The notes under the pieces: model-generated
Database searches by the model: none
What the model was told of the DNA's origin: nothing
What the model saw: only the letters and a program-made list of their open reading frames with translations
DNA from: a virus
IMG/VR virus record: IMGVR_UViG_3300028734_000023
Coordinates: 1-64,000 of that record
Direction: 5' to 3' (one strand)
Length of the DNA stretch: 64,000 nt
Program-made: the position numbers and the translations under genes
Shown: piece after piece, positions 33,627 to 44,028 of the stretch
Numbering within the stretch: position 1 is the first letter of the stretch
How the letters are laid out: every line of letters begins with the position of its first letter

Positions 33627-36600
33627 ATGATACAAAGCAATATACTATTAACAGATATTGTAATTCCTACAGTAGATAATTTAATAGTAACTGATGTACC
33701 AGATGAAGTAACAGTTAAAGATAGCGATATTATATCAACTACTTTAACTGTTACTTTATTAAATTCTGAATTCATTCAACATGAATCTCAGAATAATCCA
33801 TCATTATTAGATTTGAATACAACAGAATTCAATAATCTTTCAAATGAAATAGTAGTAACACCTACTATACAAAATAATGGGATGTTATTAAATACTGATA
33901 TTCCGGTATACGATAATGCAGTTCCTACAGATTTATCATTGAATACTAATTCACCAAGTAATAATGATGTATTAGGATCATATGAATCTGTAAATGCAAT
34001 CCCAAGTATCACACCAGGATCTGGAAGTTTATTTCCATCCGATCCAACATTACTTCCTCAAATTAATAGTTTGTTTGAATTATTACAATACTTATCAGAA
34101 GTAATGATGAGATTTAATAGTGACCCAAATTATTATATGCAAGATGATTTTGCAATATTAGTTAAAACGATTACTAATGCTTTGATTCATTTATATTTAA
34201 ATGCTCCATTATCTACTGGAGAAGTAGAAGGATTATATGCAGCATTAGGAACTAAAGTTGATAAAATTCTCGGAAAAGGATTAAGTACTAATGATTTAAC
34301 AGATGAATTAAAAGCTGCTTATGATTCCGCGTTCTTAGAAACACATTTACATAGTAATAAAGCAGCATTAGATTTAGTAAGTGGTAAGAATACTGGAGAT
34401 CAAGATTTATCAGTATTACAACCAAAAGAAACTGGAAAAGGATTATCTACTAATGATTTTACTAATACATATAAAAATAAATTAGATGGAATTCAAACTG
34501 GAGCAGAAGCAAATGTAAATGCTGATTGAAATGCAACTAGTGGAGATACTTTAATATTAAATAAACCTAATATTCCAAGTATAACAGGATTAGCAACTGA
34601 AACTTATGTTCAAAATTATGCAGAACCTAAAAAAGGAACTGATGATAATTATGTAACTGATTCAGAAAAGACAAATTTACATGCACCACATAGTGATGAT
34701 CAAGATCTATCTGGATTAGTTGTAAAAATTCCTGGATATTCTTTAGTATTAAATGTAGATATTGCTAAAATACACGTAGCTCATAGTGATGATCAAGATT
34801 TAACACCTTATGAAACTATTGCTAATAACAATATTAAATTAGCTACTAAAGAACCAGCTAATGCTAATATACAAGCTCACATTACTAATACAAATAATCC
34901 TCACTTTACAACTAAAGCACAAATTGGATTAAGTCAAGTAGATAATACTAGAGATATAGACAAACCTATATCAATCTTAACTCAATTAGCTTTAAATACT
35001 AAAGAACCTAATATAACATCAGGATTAATTACTGATTACTGAAGAGGTGATAAAACATTCCAACCTTTAAATAAGGCTGCTGTAGGTTTAGATAATGTAG
35101 ATAATACATCAGATTTATTGAAACCAATATCTACTGCTACACAAAGTGCATTAGATTTAAAATTAGATGTATCATTAAAAGGAGCTAATAATGGATTGGC
35201 AGAACTTGATTCAAATGGCTTTGTAAAAAATTCACAATTACCATCTTATGTAGATGATGTATTAGAATATACTTCTATAAGTTTATTTCCTACAGTTGGA
35301 GAATCTGGTAAGATATACATAGACACAACCACTAATTTAACTTATAGATGAGGTGGAACTACTTATGCTATTATCAGCTCATCTTTAGCTTTAGGAGAAA
35401 CTTCAGCAACAGCATATAGAGGAGATCGTGGAAAAATTGCTTATGATCATTCACAAATAAATAGCGGTAATCCACATGGATTAACTTTATTAGATATTGG
35501 AGCTCAAGCTCAATTAAATGGTACTGGTCTAGTTAGAATGTCTGGAACTTCTATTACTTATGATAATACATCATATGTTTCTGGAACTCCATGAACATCA
35601 GTTGGATATTGATACTCAGGTAGCCATCCTACCACAACTAGTGGATATGGTTTACCAGATTATCCTACAACTTTACCAGCTAGTGATGTTTATTCATGAG
35701 CTAAAGCTTCTACAAAACCAAGCTACGCTTATTCAGAAATAACTTCTAAACCTACATTATTATCTCAATTTACTAATGATTTAGGTAATTATGGTTCATT
35801 TGTTACTGGTACTCCTTGGACTGGATATGGATATCTTACTGGTATAACTGGAACTCAAGTTACTACAGCATTAGGATACACTCCCTATAATTCTACAAAT
35901 CCTAGTGGTTATATTTCTAGTATAACTAAATCCCAAGTTGAAGGAGTTCTTACTGGACTAATAACTACTCATACACATAACTATTTATCTAGTTTTACTG
36001 AAACTGACCCTATATTTATTGCATGGAATAAATCTACTGGCATAAGCATTACTAAGTCGCAGGTTAGTGATTTTCCAACTAATCTCAGTCAATTTAATAA
36101 TAATCTTGGTAACTACGGTGGATGGATAACTGGTATCAACTCAGGAATGGTTACTACTGCTTTAGGTTATACTCCACTACCTACTAGAACATTCGGTTCA
36201 GCAGCCAGTAGTAACACTGGAGACTTTGTATCTTCTAGTGGGACTTTAGGCTCTAGTATAACACTAGGAACAGTATATAATGGAACTGCTAATCAATCCG
36301 TACCTACTAATTTACTAGGAGGTTACTCTAACGGATATGTTTATAATTTTACACAAAATCAAATACAATCTTGGTTAGGTCTAGGTTCATCGGCTTATAC
36401 CAACAATAACGACCACATATTAAACCAAAATAGCTCTGCACAATCTGCAAATATGTGGATTAGTGGGGATGTTACAGCGTATGGAAAAGGCAAATTTGGT
36501 GTAACATATCATAGTGTTGAATTAAGAGCATTGGATTCTGATTATGGTAGTGCTATGTACTTATATGCCGATGGTGGAACTGACCAAAGAGTTTATAGAA

Positions 36601-38366
36601 TTGCCAACAAATACAGTGGAAGTGGTACTGATTTAGTAATTGATTATTCTGATGCTAGAGCATACAATACAGAAGCTATTGCACATACTTATACAGAAAG
36701 ATTTAGGTTAAGTAAAACAGGAGCAGTAACTTTTACTTCTACAGTAAATGCAACTCAACTACAATCAACAGTAGCAACTGGAACAGCACCATTAACTGTA
36801 AATTCTACTACTATGGTGGGGAATTTGAATGCTGAAATGGTAAATGGTTTAAAATACTATGGCGCTGATTTTGCGTCTACGGTAAGTTATGTAATGGTAT
36901 ACGATGCCCCTAATGCTAGAATGAGTCCTGCTACTAGTACTCAAATTAGAAATTTTATTGGCGTAAATAATATTGCTACACAAGATTTATCAAGTTTATC
37001 AACAAACTACATTCCTAAATGGAATGGGAGTAATTTTGTAAATAGTTTGATAAGTGATGATGGGACAAATGCATCAGCTAGAGGTGATTATTTTGCTATT
37101 AATATACCATCTAATAATTATTCAGGTAAATTAAAATTTGGTTCAGGTTCTTCTTTTGACTATTTTATTAGTAGTGGAGATAATTATGGGTCAATGATTT
37201 TTAATTCTGTTGGACAGTGGGGAAACAAAGCCTTTACTTTTAATTATGCAACTACTCCCTTATTGACTATTGAAAGTAATGGAGTAGTAAGTATACCAAA
37301 CACAACTCAATCACTATCACCATCAACAGGAGCATTAGTTCTTAATGGTGGGATGGGAATTAACGGAAGATTATCATTGCCTAGCGGTTCAGGTTGGGTA
37401 GGAATGTTATCATTTGACCATAATGTATCTAATGGTAGTTCTAGGAAATGGTTCATACATACAGATTATCAGTCTTATGGAGATTTTGCAATTACTACTC
37501 AATCAACCCAAAGTGCTAATACAGTACCCGATATTGGGAGGTTTTATATTAGCCCTAATGGTAATACTGGGATTGGATATATTTCTGACCAAGGGTATAA
37601 GTTGGCAGTGAATGGTACTTTAATGGCAACTGGAACTGTTAATACTTATGCAGGTGAGGGAATAAAAATGATTGCTGATGCCGCTTATTTGAGTGGTTAT
37701 AATTCAGCAAATACAGTTAGACAAGGTTACTTACAGTTTACTGGCAATGCAGTATATATTAGTGCTGAAAGTGGAACAGGTGATATTGCTCTAATTAACA
37801 AAAGTGCTGTGCTAATTAGAAATGATGTTGGAGGTGAGGCAAGAATACAATTACAAGGTTCACAAGCAGGAGTTAAGCAATACTATATTAAAAATTCAAT
37901 ACAAGGAATTTCAAACACTGGATTTTCAATTAGAAATGCTTCCGATGGTACAACTCCATTTTATATTGATGGAAGTGATAATTCTCATTTCAATGGTAAT
38001 GTTACTGCTAGTAATTTTATTTCAAATGGAAATGTAATAGCAGCGGGTGAAATAGTAGCTTATAGTGCATCTGATGAACGGTTAAAAGAAAACATTCAAC
38101 CATTAAATAATTCTTTGGACGTAATCAATAAATTAAATCCAGTGCAATATAATTGGAATGAAAAAGCTAAAGAATTAAACCCAAATAAGGATGAAAAAAC
38201 AGATGTTGGTGTTATTGCTCAGCAATTAAAAGAAGTACTTCCAAACCTAGTACATAACATTTATAACGATGAATTTTTATCAGTTGATTATATCAAGTTA
38301 ATACCATATTTAATCGGAGCAATTCAAGAACTAACACAAGAAATAAATACTTTAAAAAATAAATAA
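33627..38366 (+). CDS. Giant tail fibre protein with C-terminal S74 chaperone domain
   Basis: 1579 aa in one frame with TGA = Trp. The N-terminal 300 residues are low complexity. The middle has repeated fibre modules (NVDNTxxLxKPIS, LSQFxNxLGNYG twice, VTTALGYTP twice). The C-terminus from about residue 1475 is a Peptidase_S74 intramolecular chaperone (SASDERLKENIQPLNNSL, then DVGVIAQQLKEVLP), which is cut off after trimer folding. Up to 35.7 kb Trp is TGA (6 of 6); from 35.8 kb it is TGG (about 10 of 10), so the gene looks chimeric. It determines host binding. Confidence 0.85.
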
Positions 38367-38367
38367 T

Positions 38368-39402
38368 ATGGCATTACCATCAACAAATATTACTACTACA
38401 TTAGTAGGGCAAGAACTAGGTTTAAATACTCATAATGTATCAACATTGTGTTTGAGTTCATTAGTTAATGAATATGGTTTTAATAGTCCCGATTATAAAG
38501 AACAATCTGCATACTTTGGAAAAACACCATATCAAAGACAAAATGAAAATCAAACAGTTTTCCCAAAACAAGGTTATCCGCTTGGGGTTTTTAGAAATTA
38601 TGACCACAACTGGATAACGTTCACTGGAAACAATGGGTATAAAACTAGCGATTCAATAAATTATTATTCACCTATATATATGAGATTACCTATAGTATAT
38701 GCAAAAGAAGATATGAGCACAAAAACACCTGTTACAATTGCTCATACTTTTGATGTATATTTTAATAGATATGGTAATGATTTTGTACATACAAACTTTG
38801 TAAAAATGATAAGTGACCAAACAGGATATTACCCATATTTTCAATTTCAAATTAACCCACAAAGCCCACCCGATGGTGGTAGTGCTTTAACTGTTGGTTC
38901 AACAGCTTGGTTTAAAGTTGTACATAAGAGTTCACCCGATAGAAGATGGATAAGTGGTATTGATGCAATCTCTAATAATGGAGATGGTGAATGTTATATT
39001 TTTTCTGTAGTAATACCATCAGACCCTTGGACAAATTCAATGAGATATACAGATTTGACTTTCTTTGCATATAGAAAAACAGGTAATTCGGGTATAATTG
39101 CATCATTAAATATTTTAGGTGATTTGAGGGTTCAAAACAATAATGTAAATATCAAATTTGAAATTGCATCAGATTCTAATTTTACTACTAATGAGTTCCT
39201 AACTAACACATCAGCTACTTGTAATGCTAATACTACAAGTCCAGGAACATCAGTACAAAGTGGCTCAGCATATTTTGATTTATCAAGTGCAATATCAAAA
39301 TTTTCTGTAGGTTCAACAATCTATTATAGAGTGAATTTTAATAATGATGGATGGTCACAAACTTACTCAGCTATCGTTTCAAATCAACCACCATTACAAT
39401 AA
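38368..39402 (+). CDS. Tail-associated protein, 344 aa
   Basis: Starts one base after the fibre stop. The N-terminus (TTLVGQELGLNTHNVSTLC) resembles capping or attachment segments found after fibre genes in Bacteroides phages; the rest is beta-rich with an Ig-like end (ATCNANTTSPGTSVQSG). All five Trp codons are TGG, like the adjacent fibre C-terminus, so the two probably travelled together. A fibre partner or receptor-binding tip is likely; family not recognised. Confidence 0.7.
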   Translation: MALPSTNITTTLVGQELGLNTHNVSTLCLSSLVNEYGFNSPDYKEQSAYFGKTPYQRQNENQTVFPKQGYPLGVFRNYDHNWITFTGNNGYKTSDSINYYSPIYMRLPIVYAKEDMSTKTPVTIAHTFDVYFNRYGNDFVHTNFVKMISDQTGYYPYFQFQINPQSPPDGGSALTVGSTAWFKVVHKSSPDRRWISGIDAISNNGDGECYIFSVVIPSDPWTNSMRYTDLTFFAYRKTGNSGIIASLNILGDLRVQNNNVNIKFEIASDSNFTTNEFLTNTSATCNANTTSPGTSVQSGSAYFDLSSAISKFSVGSTIYYRVNFNNDGWSQTYSAIVSNQPPLQ

Positions 39403-39419
39403 TATCAAATAAATGTAAT

Positions 39420-39805
39420 ATGAAAATAGTATCAAAATGATTCACGTATGAAGAACTAGTTCATACAGATAAAAAGATAGTAAATATTCCTAATGAAACA
39501 CAAGTAGCTAATCTGCAAAGATTAGTACAAATGTGTTAGATCCTTTGAGGGAATTGTATGGTAAACCAATTAAAATTAACAGCGGTTTTAGAAGTCCAGA
39601 TGTAAATAAAGCGGTTGGTGGTGTAAGTACTTCTGGTCATTTATTAGGTACTTGTGCTGATTTAGATTGTGATGATAATGCTTTACTTTATAAGCTAATA
39701 AAAGAACATTTTGAGTTTAGACAGTTGATAGATGAACATAATTTTGCCTGAGTTCACATAGAATATAGAGAAGGTGATAATAAGAAACAACTAATAAAAA
39801 CGTAA
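39420..39805 (+). pseudogene. Peptidase M15-type endolysin gene with a one-base frameshift
   Basis: Frame 1 gives MKIVSKWFTYEELVHTDKKI (Trp by TGA) up to RLVQMC and a TAG at 39537. Another frame continues LDPLRELYGKPIKINSGFRS, SGHLLGTCADLDC and WVHIEYREGDN (His/Asp zinc ligands of the M15_3 peptidase fold). One extra A near 39528-39531 (AAAT to AAAAT) would restore VQNVLDPL. The intact protein would be a D-Ala-D-Ala-type cell wall hydrolase of about 128 aa. It may be a sequencing error in an A run or a true disruption. Confidence 0.75.
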
Positions 39806-40398
39806 TGATAGCAATAAAGAAATATTTAATTATACTGCTGGCTTCAATAGCTTTGATTTGTGGGGTTTTATTGTGGTTTTCATATAACCACACAAAACAA
39901 CTGAATGAGGAGCTAAAAACGGCTACCAATAACTATAAAGCATCAGTTAGAAAGAACGTAGTTTATCAATTTACTTTAGCTGATTTGAAGGATAGTAAAG
40001 ATTCATCTGATTTAAAAGTAAAAACGTTGATAGGTGAATTAAAACTTAAACCTAAAAAGGTAACTGAAACGGTTTTTATAAATTCCCAAACACAAATAAA
40101 AGATACTGTAACATTAAAAGACAGTGTGTTTATTCGTGATTATGAAGCTAAAACTGGTGATGAATGGTACAGCCTAGATTTGAAATTTAAAGCACCAGAT
40201 ACGCTTAATGTAGATTTGAAAGTAAGAAATGAAGTAATAGCAATTACTTATGATAAGCGTGAAACAATAAAACCACCAAAGAAATTCTTTTTGTGAAGGT
40301 TGTTCCAGAAAAAACAAACAATACAGGTTATAGAAGTGAAAGAACTAAATCCTCATTCAGAGGTAAAAGACTTTCGATTTATAAAGGTGTTAAAATAG
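39805..40398 (+). CDS. Inner-membrane spanin-like protein, 197 aa
   Basis: Start overlaps the stop of the M15 gene (TAATG). One N-terminal hydrophobic anchor (residues 6-25), then a charged periplasmic domain with coiled-coil character and many Thr/Lys strands (TETVFINSQTQIKDTVTLKD). One TGA is read as Trp (FFLWRLFQKK), extending the protein by about 33 residues past the standard-code end. Such proteins stand between endolysin and holin in Bacteroidota siphophages. The Rz-like role is inferred. Confidence 0.72.
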
Positions 40399-40419
40399 AA
40401 ACAAATAAAAAAGTAAGTA

Positions 40420-40626
40420 ATGAATTTGAAAGAAACAAAATTGAACGTACAATTAGCAGTAGCTTGTGTATTGGTGTTGGCTGGGATATGCCTTTTATTT
40501 ATGGGTTTTTGAGTAGTACCCATTGGAGTTATACATAACAGTATTTTAGTAGCCTTTGGGGAAATATGCACCTTTGCAGGTGCTTTGTTTGGGGTAGATT
40601 ACCAATATAAAAAGATTGGTAAATAA
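40420..40626 (+). CDS. Holin-like membrane protein, 68 aa
   Basis: Readable only with TGA as Trp (LFMGFWVVPIG). Two hydrophobic helices (residues 10-32 and 42-58) with the loop VPIGVIHNS and the C-terminal VDYQYKK, a pattern I recognise from small proteins at the end of Bacteroides prophage lysis cassettes. It is followed by a strong terminator. Holin function is probable but unproven. Confidence 0.7.
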
Positions 40627-40632
40627 TATTGA

Positions 40633-40668
40633 AGTCTGTAGTCTTTGTTGATTACAGACTTTTTTTTA
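40633..40668 (+). terminator. Rho-independent terminator closing the lysis cassette
   Basis: An 8-bp stem AGTCTGTA/TACAGACT followed by seven T. The next promoter -7 box (40667-40674) overlaps the T run. Confidence 0.92.
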
Positions 40669-40674
40669 CTTTTG
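40667..40674 (+). promoter_or_regulatory. Promoter -7 box TACTTTTG
   Basis: Matches TAnnTTTG and lies 18 bases before the ATG of the 289-aa gene. It overlaps the T run of the preceding terminator, a compact terminator-promoter junction. Confidence 0.6.
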
Positions 40675-40692
40675 TCAAAAAATAACAATATT

Positions 40693-41562
40693 ATGAGTGT
40701 AGTAGATCAGTTTGATATAGACGATTGTATAGAAGAAGAACCATTATTAGAATATGTATGTAATATGGTTTATACGCACCTTCCAGATGCAGATTTTGAT
40801 GCTGAAGGAAATGGTATGTTAATGTGTTCATTGAATGGATTATATACTTTTGTGCAAAATTATAATCAAGGTACAATAAAAACCAATTTTACTTATAATG
40901 ATTATATGAATGGTGATGAAGAAGATAAAAATATACAACTCATATTAAAAGCGTTTAATATAGATTCTAAAAAGTTTTGGTATTTTCTGTTATTTGCATT
41001 TGATTTTGCATATACTAATTGTGTAGGTGGTTTGGTTGCAAAAGAAAGTCCAGCTGGTCAAATGAAAAAATTTGTAAAAGCTATAGATGATAATTCAACA
41101 GGTAAAATTAATGGTAATGATATTGAATTTAAACAGAAAGCTACTATTACGTTGAAAATTGGTAAAAAAAGTATTGTCATAGATAATAATACAGCGATTT
41201 ATTTAATGGCTTCGTTATGTGATGAGGAATTGAACGGTTTAAAAACTGGTAGTGTTTTAAATTCTGCTAAGCTTGAAGAAAGTAATTCTAAAGATGCACC
41301 AAATTATGCACGTATTTGTCTATTCACTAAAATAATGATTGACTTCTTTAAACAATATGTTGTAGATAAACCTGTTAAAAATGGAGATAAAATAGCATCT
41401 TTGAATAAATTTACTTTTATTTCAAAATTAATATATCTTACAGGTATATATAATAATGAAGATTGGTTATATGGCGATGAACATTTAAAGTCCTGTTATA
41501 GAGAGTTTAAAACCAAAACACAAGACTTTAGATTTAATAAATATTCTGCTATGTGGCATTAA
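40693..41562 (+). CDS. Hypothetical protein, 289 aa
   Basis: The start at 40693 is chosen since the promoter lies just before it; an in-frame ATG at 40645 lies in the terminator. An acidic N-terminus (DQFDIDDCIEEEPLLEYV) is followed by a largely helical body. All three Trp codons are TGG. It has its own promoter and is in the TGG-only block that includes the recombinase. Function not recognised; a regulatory or lysogeny-associated role is a guess from context. Confidence 0.7.
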   Translation: MSVVDQFDIDDCIEEEPLLEYVCNMVYTHLPDADFDAEGNGMLMCSLNGLYTFVQNYNQGTIKTNFTYNDYMNGDEEDKNIQLILKAFNIDSKKFWYFLLFAFDFAYTNCVGGLVAKESPAGQMKKFVKAIDDNSTGKINGNDIEFKQKATITLKIGKKSIVIDNNTAIYLMASLCDEELNGLKTGSVLNSAKLEESNSKDAPNYARICLFTKIMIDFFKQYVVDKPVKNGDKIASLNKFTFISKLIYLTGIYNNEDWLYGDEHLKSCYREFKTKTQDFRFNKYSAMWH

Positions 41563-41624
41563 TTAATGCGGGGTAGGTAAATTAGACCATTTTAACCATT
41601 ACTTTTGGGCTTTTCATATTGTCG

Positions 41625-41632
41625 CACCTTTG
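41625..41632 (+). promoter_or_regulatory. Promoter -7 box CACCTTTG
   Basis: One mismatch to TAnnTTTG, with TTTTG at 41603-41607 as -33 element, 43 bases before the 97-aa gene. Confidence 0.6.
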
Positions 41633-41674
41633 TATCGCAATCACAAACAAACTAAAACAGATTGCTTTATTTAA

Positions 41675-41968
41675 ATGAATAAAAATATTCAAAGTGCAGA
41701 TGCTGCACAAGTAAAAAAAGTAGGTCAGAGAAAAGAATCAATAGATTCTTATGGTACTTCATTTGGTAAGTTATTAACATCTGACGAGCTACTAAAAAGG
41801 TGTGATGAACAACTTGAAAAGTGTGAGAAATGGACAGCTAATTTAACAGCATTGAAAGCTGAAAAAGAAGCCGAAATTAAAGCACAAAGAATTGAAGCAT
41901 TAAAGACTTCTGTAAGTACTATGAGTGCAGAAGAGAAGGCAGAAATTATTAACCTTTTAAATGCTTAA
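41675..41968 (+). CDS. Hypothetical coiled-coil protein, 97 aa
   Basis: Charged, Lys/Glu-rich, mostly helical after residue 35 (LKRCDEQLEKCEKWTANL). Trp is TGG. It overlaps the next gene's first possible ATG by 8 bases. Function unknown. Confidence 0.7.
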   Translation: MNKNIQSADAAQVKKVGQRKESIDSYGTSFGKLLTSDELLKRCDEQLEKCEKWTANLTALKAEKEAEIKAQRIEALKTSVSTMSAEEKAEIINLLNA

Positions 41969-41972
41969 TATT

Positions 41973-42584
41973 ATGGGTGAAATTTTTGTAATTGGACAAG
42001 AAGATGTTTTTAAGAAAAACATCAAACAAATGGTTTTTAAAAATTTAGCTGAGGAATCAGATAAAATTAGAATGAGTGCAATGATATCTGGTATGATAAG
42101 TAATACATACTTAACAAGTACTCATACATTTACACCTAAATTAGAAGCGTTATTACAACCTATTTTAGACGAAATAGCAAAGTCAGATGAGTTTATTAGT
42201 GCCTTAAAAGCTATTACTGGTAGAAATATAATGCCACCTGCATTATATAGTTCTTTAGCAGAGGGTGATATTTTCGACATTAATTTAGTATTTGGTAAAG
42301 AAAACGACCAAACAGTACAAACAACAAACAACATTATGGAAGGTAAAACAATTAAAATAGTAGTTAGAGAAGTAGTAAGACGTGAAGCAGAACTGGTTAT
42401 CGGTAAAGATATAACTGAACTTGATGCAAAGAAATTGTTGACAATCAGTCAAGATTGCGAAAGAGGTAGTAAAGAATATGATCTAATTAATAAATATTTA
42501 GTTAGTAATTCTACTGATTGTAATGATATTGATCCAGAAGATTCAGAAGATTATACAAGTATTGATATTGAATTAGAAGACTAA
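41973..42584 (+). CDS. Hypothetical protein, 203 aa
   Basis: Start chosen at 41973 (MGEIFVIGQEDVFKK); an ATG at 41961 overlapping the previous stop would add four residues. The N-terminal two thirds is alpha-beta, and the C-terminus is strongly acidic (DIDPEDSEDYTSIDIELED). No Trp. A terminator follows 22 bases later. Family not recognised. Confidence 0.7.
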   Translation: MGEIFVIGQEDVFKKNIKQMVFKNLAEESDKIRMSAMISGMISNTYLTSTHTFTPKLEALLQPILDEIAKSDEFISALKAITGRNIMPPALYSSLAEGDIFDINLVFGKENDQTVQTTNNIMEGKTIKIVVREVVRREAELVIGKDITELDAKKLLTISQDCERGSKEYDLINKYLVSNSTDCNDIDPEDSEDYTSIDIELED

Positions 42585-42606
42585 TCAATAAATCAATCCA
42601 AATTTA

Positions 42607-42638
42607 AAAGGCTGTTACAATTATGTAGCAGCCTTTTT
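42607..42638 (+). terminator. Rho-independent terminator
   Basis: Stem AAAGGCTG/CAGCCTTT followed by five T, between convergent genes (203-aa gene and the HNH gene). Confidence 0.88.
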
Positions 42639-42662
42639 AGTTTGTATTCAGTTGTGTGTTGA

Positions 42663-43157
42663 TTAGTCTTTATATGTTTTGTAGTTGATAATATTACTTA
42701 CTGATGATAAACAAATATTAAACATATCTGCTATTTCCTTACGAGTATGTGTATTATTACTTATTCATTCTCTTATTTGATTAGCATCAGTATTAGTTAA
42801 CTTTGATCGTCTTGATCTTTCCCCTTTAGGATTGATTGGTGTTAGTCCTGTTCTAAAGGCGTGTTTAATATTATCTATATTACTTAGTCATTCTAAATTT
42901 TCAACTGTGTTATCTTCTTTAATTCCATTTATATGATTAACTGTTAGTGTTGTATCATTGGTTCATATAAACGCTTCTGCTACTAATCTATGTACTCTCA
43001 TAGATCTTTTGTGTCCGTTGCTTGAAAGATTAAGTACTCAGTAGCCGTCTTTATCTGGGTGCAACTTCATTATCTTTTGTGTTCTTAAATTAAATACTAC
43101 ACCTGTGTTACTTATGGTGTAGTTTGGATAGTTTGCAATTGTTTTTACTTCTCACAT
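42663..43157 (-). CDS. HNH homing endonuclease with NUMOD4 domain, fully recoded
   Basis: 164 aa, hidden in the standard code: five TGA Trp codons, no TGG, including codon 2 (MWEVKTIANYPNYTISNTG). The order is NUMOD4 (NYPNYTISNTGVVFNLRT), HNH_3 (KRSMRVHRLVAEAFIW, LTVNHINGIKEDNTVENLEW) and a C-terminal HTH (TRKEIADMFNICLSSVSNII). It is a mobile endonuclease adapted to the UGA code. A minus-strand TAACTTTG promoter lies at 43184-43191. Confidence 0.9.
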
Positions 43158-43183
43158 ATTATTTTGTTATTGGTTAATAACCA

Positions 43184-43191
43184 CAAAGTTA
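43184..43191 (-). promoter_or_regulatory. Promoter -7 box TAACTTTG (minus strand) of the HNH gene
   Basis: Exact TAnnTTTG match, 27 bases upstream of the HNH start. Confidence 0.6.
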
Positions 43192-43451
43192 ACAAAATAA
43201 TTACAACAAAAAACTATCATACACTTAATATTTAGAACATAGTTATTATAGTGTAACTAACATATTATTTTACAATAAATATATGTTAATATGCTGATTG
43301 TTAGATCAAAGCGTTGATTGTTAACGTCACACCCCCATATGGGGTCAAAATGTTATTAACTAATGGAGTAAACCTCACCCCTCCCTCCCTTACACGAGAG
43401 GTATTTTTTCAAAAATCTTAAACCTCATTTACTACATAATTCACGTAAAAA
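43192..43451. other. Gene-free region between HNH gene and AlaX-like gene
   Basis: About 260 bases without a convincing ORF. It contains a CCCCATATGGGG palindrome (43332-43345 region), a C-rich patch (CACCCCTCCCTCCC) and AT-rich flanks. Being near the recombinase, it is one candidate place for a phage attachment site, but no core can be proven from one sequence. Confidence 0.3.
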
Positions 43452-43904
43452 CTAAATTTCAAGCTTAAATCTTATTCTAAATTGATTATCATTATAATCT
43501 GAACTGACTATTTTAAACCTGCCTATTTCGGCTGTATTTTCAACGTGTTCACCAATACAAGCACAAACATCATAAGAACCTATATACACCAACCTTAGTG
43601 TTTCACTAGCATCTTCTGGAAGTTTGCTTAAATCAACGCTAACTGGTACTTCTGAACGTGCTACTAATGCACTAGTAACAGATAGATTTTGATCTATAAT
43701 ATTATTAACTTGTTTTTCAATTTCTATTATTTGTTCTTCTGTTGGTGTTTCATTTAAAAAGTAGTTGCATTTACTCTTTTTGCGCTCTATATGACTATTT
43801 TTAGATCTATCACAACCAAACATTTTAACCATTGTTTGGTTTAAAATATGCTCCACAGTGTGCATTGGTGGATATTCTTTCTTATTATGAGAATTTAATT
43901 CCAT
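43452..43904 (-). CDS. AlaX-like trans-editing (tRNA_SAD) domain protein, 150 aa
   Basis: Resembles the editing domain of alanyl-tRNA synthetase and free-standing AlaX proteins: the zinc motif HTVEHILNQTM (HxxxH) near residue 15 and CIGEHVENTAEIG (CxxxH) near residue 114. Such enzymes hydrolyse mischarged tRNA. No Trp codon occurs. It is divergent from the serine recombinase. It may be a captured host gene; whether it acts with the phage tRNA is unknown. Confidence 0.75.
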   Translation of the reverse strand: MELNSHNKKEYPPMHTVEHILNQTMVKMFGCDRSKNSHIERKKSKCNYFLNETPTEEQIIEIEKQVNNIIDQNLSVTSALVARSEVPVSVDLSKLPEDASETLRLVYIGSYDVCACIGEHVENTAEIGRFKIVSSDYNDNQFRIRFKLEI

Positions 43905-43934
43905 TATAACCTACTGATTTACAATTAATTGATA

Positions 43935-43984
43935 ATACGTACAAAAACAATTGAACGCTTGCGGTCAATTTCTATTGTACGTAT
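43935..43984. promoter_or_regulatory. Inverted repeat between AlaX-like and recombinase genes
   Basis: ATACGTACAA (43935-43944) and TTGTACGTAT (43975-43984) form a perfect 10-bp inverted repeat with a 30-base spacer that itself holds CAATTGA/TCAATT. It lies between divergent start codons, so it could be an operator or part of an attachment site. Confidence 0.6.
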
Positions 43985-43997
43985 CATAAAATAAATA

Positions 43998-44005
43998 TAT
44001 CTTTG
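43998..44005 (+). promoter_or_regulatory. Promoter -7 box TATCTTTG of the recombinase gene
   Basis: Exact TAnnTTTG match, 23 bases before the ATG at 44029, just downstream of the inverted repeat. Confidence 0.7.
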
Positions 44006-44028
44006 TACATATTTAAAGCACAAAGATA

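Noticed and set aside
35560-35742. 60-codon open frame inside the fibre gene
   Set aside because: Out of frame with the fibre and explained as a shadow of it.
39528-39540. Programmed frameshift for the M15 endolysin
   Set aside because: No slippery heptamer or following structure is evident; a single-base loss is the simpler reading.
40293-40538. Open frame between spanin-like and holin-like genes
   Set aside because: It is out of frame with both recoded genes that cover it and has no family features.
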